Source of the DNA: Antarcticimicrobium sp040365005
GTDB lineage: Bacteria > Pseudomonadota > Alphaproteobacteria > Rhodobacterales > Rhodobacteraceae
Reading direction: 5' to 3'
Length of the DNA stretch: 64,000 nt
Assembly: GCF_040365005.1 (NCBI RefSeq)
Contig: NZ_BAABWV010000003.1
Coordinates: 1-64,000 of the forward strand
Below the pieces are notes generated by a model that saw only the letters and a program-made list of their open reading frames with translations, was not told where the DNA came from and made no database searches. The translations under genes were made by a program, and so were the position numbers. Within the stretch, counting starts at the first letter, position 1. Every line of letters starts with the position of its first letter. This document shows, in pieces, positions 43,145 to 51,020 of this stretch.

Positions 43145-43642
43145 TCAGCCTGCCAGCTTGCGCGCCTTGCGCAAAAGCATGTCGCGTTTGACCTTGCTGA
43201 GCCGGTCGAAATACATCCGCCCCGCCAGGTGGTCGATCTGGTGCTGGACGCTGGTCGCCCAGAGGCCGACGAAATCGCGCTCTTCCTGTTCGCCCTGTTC
43301 ATTCAGGAACCGCACCGTCACCGCGCGCGGACGCTCGATCCGGGCCGAGACGCCGGGCAGATTGGGGCTGGCCTCCTCATGGACACGCGGCTGCACCGAG
43401 GCATGCAGCACCTCCGGGTTGGCCATGCGCACCGCCTGGCCACGTGCCTCGGAGGCATCGACGACCGCGAGGCGCAGCATCACGCCGATCTGCGGCGCGG
43501 CAAGACCGACGCCGGGCATCGCCTCCATGGTGTCGATCATGTCGTCCCAGGTAGCGCGGATCTGGTCGGTGATCTCCTCCACCGGTTCGGCAGCGGTGCG
43601 CAGTCGCTTGTCGGGCCAGCGCAGGGTCGGGCGCGCGACCAT
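43145..43642 (-). CDS. Degenerate peptide deformylase paralogue
   Basis: This 165-residue protein keeps the PDF fold and GVGLAAPQ (44-51), but the second motif reads EASPNLPG (90-97) where active enzymes have EGCLSxPG, so the metal-ligand cysteine is Ser92. The third motif reads QHQIDH (133-138), so the catalytic glutamate is Gln135. Both metal histidines remain. It is therefore unlikely to deformylate, and may be a pseudoenzyme. It starts one base after the stop of an intact def gene. Confidence 0.85.
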   Translation of the reverse strand: MVARPTLRWPDKRLRTAAEPVEEITDQIRATWDDMIDTMEAMPGVGLAAPQIGVMLRLAVVDASEARGQAVRMANPEVLHASVQPRVHEEASPNLPGVSARIERPRAVTVRFLNEQGEQEERDFVGLWATSVQHQIDHLAGRMYFDRLSKVKRDMLLRKARKLAG

Positions 43643-43643
43643 C

Positions 43644-44162
43644 TCAGGCGCGCGCCATGTCGCGCTTGAGTTTCTGCATCTTGCGGGTGATCATCTGCCG
43701 CTTCATCGGGCCGAGATAATCAATGAAGAGCTTGCCGTTCAGATGGTCGATCTCATGCTGTACGCAGGTTGCCCATAGCCCGTCGAAGGTTTCCTTGCGG
43801 GCGTTGCCGTCGCGGTCCATCCAGGTCACCTCGACCTCGGAGGGGCGGGTCACTTCGGCGAATTGCTCGGGGATCGAAAGGCAGCCCTCTTCATAGCTGC
43901 TCGTCTCATCCGAACTGGCGAGGATCTCGGGGTTGAACATCACCAGGGGTTTCGGCTCGGCCCCCTCTTCCTTGACGCAATCCAGCACGATCAGCCGGTC
44001 GAGCACCCCCACCTGCGGCGCGGCAAGGCCGATGCCGGGGGCGTGGTACATGGTTTCCAGCATGTCGTCGGCCAGCTTGCGCAAGTCGTCGGAGACGTCG
44101 GGCACCGGCGCGCACAGCTTTTTCAGCCGCGGGTCGGGATGGATCAGGATCGAGCGTTTCAT
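43644..44162 (-). CDS. def: Peptide deformylase
   Basis: The 172-residue metalloenzyme removes the formyl group from nascent N-terminal methionine. All three motifs are intact: GIGLAAPQ, EGCLSIP (metal Cys) and QHEIDHLNG (catalytic Glu between two metal His). The start MKRSILIHPDPRLKK is typical. It leads the def-(def paralogue)-MaoC-fmt run and is divergent from the patB-like gene. Confidence 0.97.
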   Translation of the reverse strand: MKRSILIHPDPRLKKLCAPVPDVSDDLRKLADDMLETMYHAPGIGLAAPQVGVLDRLIVLDCVKEEGAEPKPLVMFNPEILASSDETSSYEEGCLSIPEQFAEVTRPSEVEVTWMDRDGNARKETFDGLWATCVQHEIDHLNGKLFIDYLGPMKRQMITRKMQKLKRDMARA

Positions 44163-44259
44163 GACTGTGATTTAGGCGATCACCCCGCCCTTCGCAACGC
44201 CCCCCCTTGCGCCCGGCGCCATTCCCGTTAGCCTCCGCCGCAACCAGACGGAGACCCCC

Positions 44260-45432
44260 ATGAATTTTGACGAGATTATCGACCGCCGCGGCACCCATTG
44301 CGCGAAATGGGACAAGATGGAAACCGTTTACGGCGTTTCGCCCGAGGACGGGTTGCCGATGTGGGTGGCCGACACCGATTTCCGCGCCCCCGACGTGGTA
44401 CTGGACCGGATGCGCGACATGATCGCGCACGGGGTGTTCGGCTATTTCGACAACACCGATGAATATACCGGCGCGATCCGCTGGTGGATGGACAACCGCC
44501 ACGGCTGGAAAGTGGAGCCGGACTGGATCTTCACCACCACCGGGCTGGTCAACGGCGTGGGCATGTGCCTTGACACCTTCACGGCCCCCGGCGACGGCAT
44601 CGTGCTGTTCACGCCGGTCTACCACGCCTTTGCCAAGGTGATCCGCAATGCCGGCCGCAAGGTTGTCGAGTGCGAGATGGCCAACGAAGACGGCCGCTAT
44701 ACGCTGGACTTCGAGACCTGGGACGCGCAGATGACCGGCGACGAAAAGATGGTGATCCTGTGTTCGCCGCACAATCCCGGCGGCCGGGTCTGGACCCGCG
44801 AGGAATTGCAGGGCGTCGGTGATTTCTGCCGCCGCCATGACCTGTTGCTGATCTCGGACGAGATCCACCACGACCTGGTCTATCCGGGGCAAAAGCACCT
44901 GCCGATGCCGGTGGCCGACCCCACGATCACCGACCGGCTGATGATGCTGACCGCACCCTCCAAGACCTTCAACGTGGCCGGGTTGCACACCGGCAACGTG
45001 ATCATCCCCGACGACAAGCTGCGGGAACGGTTCGCGGCGCGGATGGCGGCGCTGAACCTGTCGGGCAACTCGATGGGGCAGGCGGTTCTGGCGGCGGCCT
45101 ATTCGCCCGAGGGCGCGGCCTGGGTGGATGAGCTGATGGTCTACCTGGACGGCAACCGCAGGCTTTTCGACACCGCCATCGCCGACATCCCCGGCCTCAA
45201 GTCGATGGAGCTCGACGCCACCTTCCTCGCCTGGGTCGATTTCTCGGGCACCGGGATGGAGCGGGCAGAGTTCACCCGCAGGGTGGAACAGCAGGCCGGG
45301 ATCGCCGCCAACCACGGCACCACCTTCGGGCTGGGCGGCGATAATTTCCTGCGCTTCAACCTCGGCACCCAGCGGGCGCGGATCGAGGACGCCTGCGCCC
45401 GGCTGAGCGCCGCCTTCGGCGATCTGCAATAG
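44260..45432 (+). CDS. patB: MalY/PatB-type PLP-dependent C-S lyase
   Basis: The 390-residue enzyme belongs to the aminotransferase fold type I, MalY/PatB subgroup, which acts as cystathionine beta-lyase. Conserved blocks are MWVADTDFRAPDVV, FGYFDNTDEY, VILCSPHNPGGRVW, LISDEIHHDLVY and the PLP-lysine segment APSKTFNVAGLHTG, plus FLRFNLGTQRARIE at the end. It likely cleaves cystathionine or another cysteine conjugate to pyruvate, ammonia and a thiol. It stands alone on the plus strand. Confidence 0.9.
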   Translation: MNFDEIIDRRGTHCAKWDKMETVYGVSPEDGLPMWVADTDFRAPDVVLDRMRDMIAHGVFGYFDNTDEYTGAIRWWMDNRHGWKVEPDWIFTTTGLVNGVGMCLDTFTAPGDGIVLFTPVYHAFAKVIRNAGRKVVECEMANEDGRYTLDFETWDAQMTGDEKMVILCSPHNPGGRVWTREELQGVGDFCRRHDLLLISDEIHHDLVYPGQKHLPMPVADPTITDRLMMLTAPSKTFNVAGLHTGNVIIPDDKLRERFAARMAALNLSGNSMGQAVLAAAYSPEGAAWVDELMVYLDGNRRLFDTAIADIPGLKSMELDATFLAWVDFSGTGMERAEFTRRVEQQAGIAANHGTTFGLGGDNFLRFNLGTQRARIEDACARLSAAFGDLQ

Positions 45433-45445
45433 GGTTCGGCCCCGG

Positions 45446-45799
45446 TCACTCCGGCCGGGGCAACAGCGCCGCCGGCGCCTCGGGATCGCGGCTGTAGTCC
45501 AGCGGCGCGCGGTCCATCGCGGCGGTTGAACGCTTGAACTCGTAGCGCATCTCGCCGCCCTCTTCCTCGGCGGCAACGATCAGGCATTGGTACAGGTGAT
45601 TGCTGCCGTCGTAGAGATCGACCAGCCCTCGCAACTGCGCCCCCTCGCCGGCCTCGACCGCGAAACCGTCGCGCCACAGCCGCAGGACCTTGTGGAAGTC
45701 GTCACCGGCCAGCACCCGCAGGCGGCTGGCCTTTTTCAATCCCGCCAATCGCGCCGCATCCAGCCCGGCGCGCAGTTCATCCGAAAGATAGGTGGTCAC
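45446..45799 (-). CDS. Conserved hypothetical protein
   Basis: This 117-residue protein starts at GTG (VTTYLSDELRAGLDAARLAGLKK) with GGAGG about ten bases before. It contains RVLAGDDFHKVLRLWRDGFAV, LRGLVDLYDGSNHLYQCLIVAA and MRYEFKRSTAAMDRAPLDY. I recall similar unnamed proteins in the roseobacter group but cannot name a family. A mixed alpha/beta soluble fold is likely. It is divergent from the glutathione transferase gene across about 210 bases. Confidence 0.65.
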   Translation of the reverse strand: MTTYLSDELRAGLDAARLAGLKKASRLRVLAGDDFHKVLRLWRDGFAVEAGEGAQLRGLVDLYDGSNHLYQCLIVAAEEEGGEMRYEFKRSTAAMDRAPLDYSRDPEAPAALLPRPE

Positions 45800-46009
45800 G
45801 TCACGATCCTCCCCAAGTCGATCCTCACTTTGGGCGAGGACGGCACAAAGGCAAGCGTGCAGATCGCCCCTTGGCGCAAGTGGCGGCGATCCGCTGCCTT
45901 TTTGCAGCACCCCCACTGTGCAGTCGTGCAGGGGAAATGCGCAGCCATGGGGATGGGCAAGGCGGACGAGGCCGCCTAGGTCCCGGACCAACATCCAAGG
46001 AGGGCAAAA

Positions 46010-46984
46010 ATGGGTTTGCTGATCGACGGGACATGGCACGACGCCTGGTACGACACCGCCAAGACCGGCGGGCGATTCGAACGCGCGGCGGCGAAATTTC
46101 GCAACTGGATCACCCCCGACGGCAGCGCCGGGCCCAGCGGGACCGGCGGGTTTGCCGCCGAATCGGGGCGCTATCACCTCTATGTCAGCCTCGCCTGCCC
46201 CTGGGCGCATCGCACGCTGATCTTTCGCGCGCTCAAGGGGCTGGAGGATCACATCGGCGTTTCCGTTGTCCACCCCGACATGCTGGACAACGGATGGAGC
46301 TTTTCCACCGGTTTCGAGGGCGCCACCGGCGACCTTCTGTACGGCCATGACTTTGCGCATCAGCTCTATACCCGCGCCGACCCGTCGTTCAGCGGCCGGG
46401 TCACCGTACCGATCCTCTGGGATCGCCAGCGCGAGACCATCGTGTCAAACGAAAGCGCCGAGATCATCCGCATGTTCAACAGTGCCTTTGACGGGCTTAC
46501 CGGCAACAGGGCGGATTTCTGGCCCGAGGAGTTGCACGCAGAGATCGAACCGGTCAACGCGCGCATCTATGACACCCTGAACAACGGTGTCTACAAATCC
46601 GGTTTCGCCACCACGCAGGCGGCCTATGAAGAGGCGGTGCGGCCCCTGTTCGACACGCTCGACTGGCTGGAGGCTCGGCTGGGCGAGAACCGCTACCTGA
46701 TGGGCGACCGGATCACCGAGGCCGACTGGCGCCTGTTCACCACGCTGATCCGCTTTGACCCGGTCTATCACCTGCATTTCAAATGCAGCCGGCAACGGAT
46801 CGTCGATTACCCCAACCTGTGGGGTTATACCCGCGAGCTGTACCAGTGGCCGGGCGTCGCCGCGACGGTGAACTTCGACCACATCCGGCGCCACTATTTC
46901 TACAGCCATGACGGGATCAACCCGCACCGGATCGTGCCCGTAGCTCCCCGCCTCAACCTCTGGGCGCCGCACAACCGGGGCTGA
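46010..46984 (+). CDS. Xi-class glutathione transferase
   Basis: The 324-residue protein matches glutathionyl-hydroquinone reductases (YqjG/ECM4, xi class). The catalytic cysteine lies in SLACPWAHRTLIFRALKGL, preceded by a long N-terminal segment with TGGRFER. Further blocks are TVPILWDRQRETIVSNESAEIIRMFN and MGDRITEADWRLFTTLIRFDPVYHLHFKC. These enzymes use glutathione to reduce glutathionyl-quinones. AAGGAGGG lies close to the ATG, indicating efficient translation. Confidence 0.92.
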   Translation: MGLLIDGTWHDAWYDTAKTGGRFERAAAKFRNWITPDGSAGPSGTGGFAAESGRYHLYVSLACPWAHRTLIFRALKGLEDHIGVSVVHPDMLDNGWSFSTGFEGATGDLLYGHDFAHQLYTRADPSFSGRVTVPILWDRQRETIVSNESAEIIRMFNSAFDGLTGNRADFWPEELHAEIEPVNARIYDTLNNGVYKSGFATTQAAYEEAVRPLFDTLDWLEARLGENRYLMGDRITEADWRLFTTLIRFDPVYHLHFKCSRQRIVDYPNLWGYTRELYQWPGVAATVNFDHIRRHYFYSHDGINPHRIVPVAPRLNLWAPHNRG

Positions 46985-46999
46985 GGCCTGAGACGCCCC

Positions 47000-47377
47000 C
47001 TACCGCGCAGAACCGTAATGCTCGACGATGGCAGCCAGATCCTCGGGCAGGGTGTCGGTCTGCACATAGGCGCAGGCATTCGCGCTATGGGCAAAGATCG
47101 AGCCGTCGGAAAAGAACGTGGTGTCGGTGACAAAGATCACGCGGGTGTCCGGGCTGCGAAAGCTGGCGAAATCGGCCACCGCCAGCGCGCTGCCGTCCGA
47201 GAGGATCAGGTCGAGTACGATGATGTCAAAACTTTCGGCCTGCAAGGCGAGAATCGCCTCGCTTTGGGTCTGCGCAAGACGCACGGTCCCGCCCTGCCGC
47301 CGCAGGTGCCGCGCCCAGAGTTCACCCAGGTTGGGGTCGCTCTCGACGATAAGTGTGTTCGTGACCTTGTTCGGCAC
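47000..47377 (-). CDS. Single-domain response-regulator receiver, atypical
   Basis: The 125-residue protein is a lone CheY-like receiver. The acidic pair (Glu12, Asp14 in VESDPN), phosphorylation site Asp56 in VLDLILSDG and Thr84 in FVTD are kept, but the usual Lys-Pro is replaced by Gln106-Thr107 in AYVQTD. Loss of that lysine often impairs the normal phosphorylation switch. The start is GTG with GAGG upstream. No kinase is adjacent; it converges on the glutathione transferase gene. Confidence 0.82.
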   Translation of the reverse strand: MPNKVTNTLIVESDPNLGELWARHLRRQGGTVRLAQTQSEAILALQAESFDIIVLDLILSDGSALAVADFASFRSPDTRVIFVTDTTFFSDGSIFAHSANACAYVQTDTLPEDLAAIVEHYGSAR

Positions 47378-47528
47378 CTGGTGAACCTCTGAACGCCGTC
47401 ATTCTGCGCAACGTGCAGTCTAGCGAGGTTCCCGGAATTCTCCAAGCACGGTTGCACCGCCCGCTTGTGCCGCGACGGGAAATCCGGTTGAAGCGGTGCG
47501 ATGTCCCTCGAGCAACCGGGTCCGCAAG

Positions 47529-48491
47529 ATGCCGAACGACGCCCCAACCGACACCCGAACGCCCCGCGACCATGGCGGTGGCCTTGATGCGGCGATCGCC
47601 CGGTACGGCGGCGCGCGCGCCGACTGGCTGGATCTGTCCACCGGCATCAATCCAACCCCCTACCCCCTGCCGGCGCTGGTCGCGTCGGATTGGACCGCCC
47701 TGCCCGACCACGCCGCGCAAGAGGCGCTGGTGCAGGCCGCGCGAGACCTCTGGCAGGTGCCCGACGGGGCCGAGGTGCTGGCCGCGCCGGGGGCCTCGGC
47801 CCTGATCGCGCGCATTCCCGCGCTGGCGGCGCCCGGTCGGGTGCGGATCGCCGCGCCCACCTACAACGAACATGCCGCCAGCTTTGCCGCCCAGGGCTGG
47901 ACCGTGATCGGGGATGGTCTGGCCGAGGCGCGGGTGCTGGTGCATCCGAACAACCCCGACGGGCGGCTTTGGACCGCACGCGAGGCCGATGCGCCGCTGA
48001 CCGTGATCGACGAGAGCTTTTGCGACATCTGCCCGGGGCGGTCGCTGGTCGCACTGGCGGCGCGGCCCGGTGTGGTGATGCTGAAAAGCTTTGGCAAGTT
48101 CTGGGGCTTGGCCGGTCTGCGGCTGGGCTTTGCCATCGCCGCGCCGGACACAATCGCGCGGTTGTCCGACTTGCTGGGACCCTGGCCGGTCTCCGGCCCG
48201 GCGCTGCGGGTGGGGGCACTGGCCCTGCGCGACACCGGCTGGGCCGAGACGACGCGCGCCCGACTGGCCCGCGATGCCGCCCGGATGGATGCGCTGGCGA
48301 TCCGGCGCGGTGCCAAGGTGGCGGGCGGCACCGACCTGTTCCGACTGTATCGCGTCGATGACGCCGCTGCCTGGCGGGACCGGTTGGCCCGTCATCACGT
48401 GTGGAGCCGAATTTTCCCGTATTCTCAGAACCTTCTTCGGCTTGGCCTGCCTCCAGCCGAGGGCTGGGCGCGGCTGGAGGCGGCGCTGTGA
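47529..48491 (+). CDS. cobC: CobC-type PLP-dependent decarboxylase
   Basis: The 320-residue aminotransferase-fold protein is placed directly before cobD. It starts with GGLDAAIARYGG and WLDLSTGINPTPYPLP, followed by APTYNEHAASF, VLVHPNNPDGRLW, VIDESFCDI and the PLP-lysine segment MLKSFGKFWGLAGLRLGF. In the aerobic B12 pathway CobC-like enzymes provide the aminopropanol arm, usually by decarboxylating threonine phosphate. The stop overlaps the cobD start as GTGA. Confidence 0.88.
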   Translation: MPNDAPTDTRTPRDHGGGLDAAIARYGGARADWLDLSTGINPTPYPLPALVASDWTALPDHAAQEALVQAARDLWQVPDGAEVLAAPGASALIARIPALAAPGRVRIAAPTYNEHAASFAAQGWTVIGDGLAEARVLVHPNNPDGRLWTAREADAPLTVIDESFCDICPGRSLVALAARPGVVMLKSFGKFWGLAGLRLGFAIAAPDTIARLSDLLGPWPVSGPALRVGALALRDTGWAETTRARLARDAARMDALAIRRGAKVAGGTDLFRLYRVDDAAAWRDRLARHHVWSRIFPYSQNLLRLGLPPAEGWARLEAAL

Positions 48492-49408
48492 CCACCGCCG
48501 CGCTGCTGGCCATGGCGCTTGTCCTCGATGCGTTGCTCGGCGAACCCGATTGGCTGTGGAAGCGGCTGCCGCATCCGGCGGTACTGATGGGGCGCGCGGT
48601 CTCGGCGCTGGACCGGCTGCTCAACCGGGGCAACGGTCTCGTGCTCAAGGGGGCGCTTGCCCTCGCGCTGCTGGCGCTGGGGGCGCTGACGCTGGGTGAG
48701 GTGCTGACCCGGCTGGGGCCGGTGGCCGAGGTCCTGGCCGCCGCGGTGCTGCTGGCGCAGCGGGCGCTGGTGCAGCATGTGCAGGCGGTCGCCGACGGGT
48801 TGCGCCTCTCGCTCAAGGAGGGGCGGCGCATGGTCGCCCGGATCGTCAGCCGCGATACCGGCGCGATGGACGAAAGCCAGGTCGCCCGCGCCGCCATCGA
48901 GAGCGCGGCGGAAAACCTGTCTGACGGGGTGATCGCGCCGGCGTTCTGGTTCCTGATTTTGGGGACTCCGGGCCTCGTTTTGTACAAGGTGATCAACACC
49001 GCCGACAGCATGATCGGATATCGCAACGCGCGCTATGAAGCCTTTGGAAAGGCGGCGGCGCGCGCCGACGACCTGATGAACCTGATCCCGGCCCGGCTGA
49101 CCGGCGTTCTGATCGCCGTTTTCACCGGGCAGATGCGGGAGTGGCACGCGATCGCGTCGGATGCGCGGCGGCACCGCTCCCCCAATGCCGGCTGGCCCGA
49201 GGCGGCGGCGGCCCGCGCGCTGGATGTCGCGCTGGCCGGACCGCGCAGCTATGACGGGCGGATGCGGGACCTGCCCTGGGTGAATCCCACTGGCCGAAAA
49301 CGCATCGGCCCGGGGCAGGTCGCGGCGGCGGCGCGACTGCTCTGGCGGGTCTGGTTGGTTTTCCTTCTGCTCACCGTTGCCTGTGCGTTGCTGCTGCCGT
49401 TATGGTAG
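48488..49408 (+). CDS. cobD: Adenosylcobinamide-phosphate synthase CobD
   Basis: CobD/CbiB (306 residues) is a membrane protein that joins the aminopropanol arm to adenosylcobyric acid. It has VLDALLGEPDWLWKRLPHPAVLMGRA, LSLKEGRRMVARIVSRDT, and ARAAIESAAENLSDGVIAPAFWFLILG followed by YKVINTADSMIGYRNARYE, the family signature. Several hydrophobic segments are present. The GTG start overlaps cobC, so the two are translationally coupled. Lytic transglycosylase begins 28 bases later. Confidence 0.95.
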   Translation: MTTAALLAMALVLDALLGEPDWLWKRLPHPAVLMGRAVSALDRLLNRGNGLVLKGALALALLALGALTLGEVLTRLGPVAEVLAAAVLLAQRALVQHVQAVADGLRLSLKEGRRMVARIVSRDTGAMDESQVARAAIESAAENLSDGVIAPAFWFLILGTPGLVLYKVINTADSMIGYRNARYEAFGKAAARADDLMNLIPARLTGVLIAVFTGQMREWHAIASDARRHRSPNAGWPEAAAARALDVALAGPRSYDGRMRDLPWVNPTGRKRIGPGQVAAAARLLWRVWLVFLLLTVACALLLPLW

Positions 49409-49436
49409 CGGCGACTTATTCAAGGATATTGATTTC

Positions 49437-50606
49437 ATGCGCCTTTTCGCCCCTTTGATCGCCCTGTGCCTTGCCGCCCCCACCGCCCATGCACAATGCG
49501 GCGGCGCGTTTTCCGCCTTTGTCGACGGACTCCGGTCCGAGGCTGTGAGCAAGGGGCATGACCGGGGAACGGTGAACGCGTTTTTCCGCAACGTGCGACA
49601 GGATCCAAAGGTGCTGCGCGCCGACCGCGCGCAGGGCGTGTTCCAGAAACCCTTCATCGAGTTCTCGCGCCGGCTTATCTCGCAGAACCGGATCGACCGG
49701 GGCCGCGCGATGGCGAAGAAATACGACTCCGTTTTCGACCGGATCGAGCGCGAGTTCGGCGTTTCGCGCGGGGTGCTGCTGGCGTTCTGGGCGTTCGAGA
49801 CTGATTACGGCGGGTTCCAGGGCGATTTCAACACGCTGAACGCGCTGACCACGCTGGCGCATGATTGCCGCCGCCCGCAGCTGTTCCGACCGCAGATCTT
49901 TGCGGCGCTGGAACTGTACGAACATGGCGATTTCGACCCGGCGCGGACCACGGGGGCCTGGGCCGGCGAGATCGGCATGGTGCAGATGCTGCCGCGCGAC
50001 ATCATCGAGAACGGGGTGGACGGCGACGGCGACGGGCATGTGCGGCTGAAGACCTCGGCGCCCGATGCGTTGATGTCGGGGGGCAAGATGCTGTCGAACC
50101 TGGGCTGGCGCGCCGGCGAGCCGTGGTTGCAGGAGGTGCGGGTGCCCGACACGCTGGACTGGTCGCTGACCGGGCCGGGCCAGACCCGGACGGTGGCCGA
50201 CTGGGCGAAGATGGGCGTGCGCCCGCGCGCGGGACAGCTGGCGAAGGGGTCACTGCCGGCCTCGATCATCCTGCCGCAGGGGCGCAAGGGGCCGGCGTTC
50301 ATCGCCTATCCCAACTTCCAGGTCTATTTCGAGTGGAACCAGAGTTTCACCTATGTCCTCACCGCCGCCTATTTCGCCACCCGGCTGGAGGGCGGAAAGG
50401 TCTATGACGCGGGCAATCCCGAGCCGGGGCTGTCGGGGACGCAGATGAAGCAGTTGCAGGCCAAGTTGCAGGCCCGGGGCCATGACGTTGGCAAGATCGA
50501 CGGTATCCTGGGCGGCGGCACCCGCGCCGCGGTGCAGGCCGAGCAGAAACGGCTGGGCCTGCCCGCCGACGCCTGGCCGACCGCGGCACTGCTGAACCGG
50601 CTGTGA
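49437..50606 (+). CDS. MltB-type lytic murein transglycosylase
   Basis: The 389-residue protein has a signal peptide (about residues 1-19, MRLFAPLIALCLAAPTAHA), an SLT_2 catalytic domain with Glu121 in FWAFETDYGGF, IGMVQMLPRDIIENGVDGDGDG, and a C-terminal peptidoglycan-binding helical domain (LQAKLQARGHDVGKIDGILGGGTRAAVQ). It would cleave glycan strands in the periplasm with 1,6-anhydro product formation. The start is chosen at the signal sequence. It follows cobD in the same direction but likely functions independently. Confidence 0.93.
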   Translation: MRLFAPLIALCLAAPTAHAQCGGAFSAFVDGLRSEAVSKGHDRGTVNAFFRNVRQDPKVLRADRAQGVFQKPFIEFSRRLISQNRIDRGRAMAKKYDSVFDRIEREFGVSRGVLLAFWAFETDYGGFQGDFNTLNALTTLAHDCRRPQLFRPQIFAALELYEHGDFDPARTTGAWAGEIGMVQMLPRDIIENGVDGDGDGHVRLKTSAPDALMSGGKMLSNLGWRAGEPWLQEVRVPDTLDWSLTGPGQTRTVADWAKMGVRPRAGQLAKGSLPASIILPQGRKGPAFIAYPNFQVYFEWNQSFTYVLTAAYFATRLEGGKVYDAGNPEPGLSGTQMKQLQAKLQARGHDVGKIDGILGGGTRAAVQAEQKRLGLPADAWPTAALLNRL

Positions 50607-50610
50607 CGGA

Positions 50611-50961
50611 TCAGTTGCCGACGCCCAGTTCGAAACGGAACGGGAACCGCCCCTGACCCTCGGACAGTAGCAGGTGCATCTGGCCCTCGCGCAGGTAGAG
50701 GTCGCAGCGGCTGGTTCCGTCGCCGTAGTCAATGCAAAGCCGACCGTCCCGGCGCAGGGTGAACAGGCCGAAGTCCTGCGAGCTCCGGGCGGGCAACTGG
50801 CGCCGGACCGACCCGTCGGGCGCCAGTTTGGGGGCCGCGGAGAAGCGCAGCTTTTCGCCCGTGTAGAGCCCGTCGAAATCCGACGCCGGCCAATCCCAGT
50901 CCTGCGCCGGCAGCGCGGCGGGGAACAGCAACAGACTCGAGAGAAGCAGACGGCGGATCAT
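50611..50961 (-). CDS. Small exported protein, function unknown
   Basis: The 116-residue product begins with a clear signal peptide (MIRRLLLSSLLLFPAALPA) and continues as a short mature domain with DGLYTGEKLRF, RQLPARSSQDFGLFTLRRDGRLCIDYGDGTSRCDLY, a beta-rich pattern with two cysteines. I do not recognise the family. It lies downstream of smc on the same strand and converges on the transglycosylase gene with almost no gap. Confidence 0.68.
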   Translation of the reverse strand: MIRRLLLSSLLLFPAALPAQDWDWPASDFDGLYTGEKLRFSAAPKLAPDGSVRRQLPARSSQDFGLFTLRRDGRLCIDYGDGTSRCDLYLREGQMHLLLSEGQGRFPFRFELGVGN

Positions 50962-51020
50962 GATCCATTCTAGCGCCGCACGCGGGGGGAGTTCGAGGAG
51001 AAACGCCGGGGCGTGGCAAT

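Noticed and set aside
45439..45461. Inverted repeat GCCCCGG/CCGGGGC at the patB 3' end
   Set aside because: It overlaps a coding end and lacks a T run on either strand; it is probably GC-rich chance.
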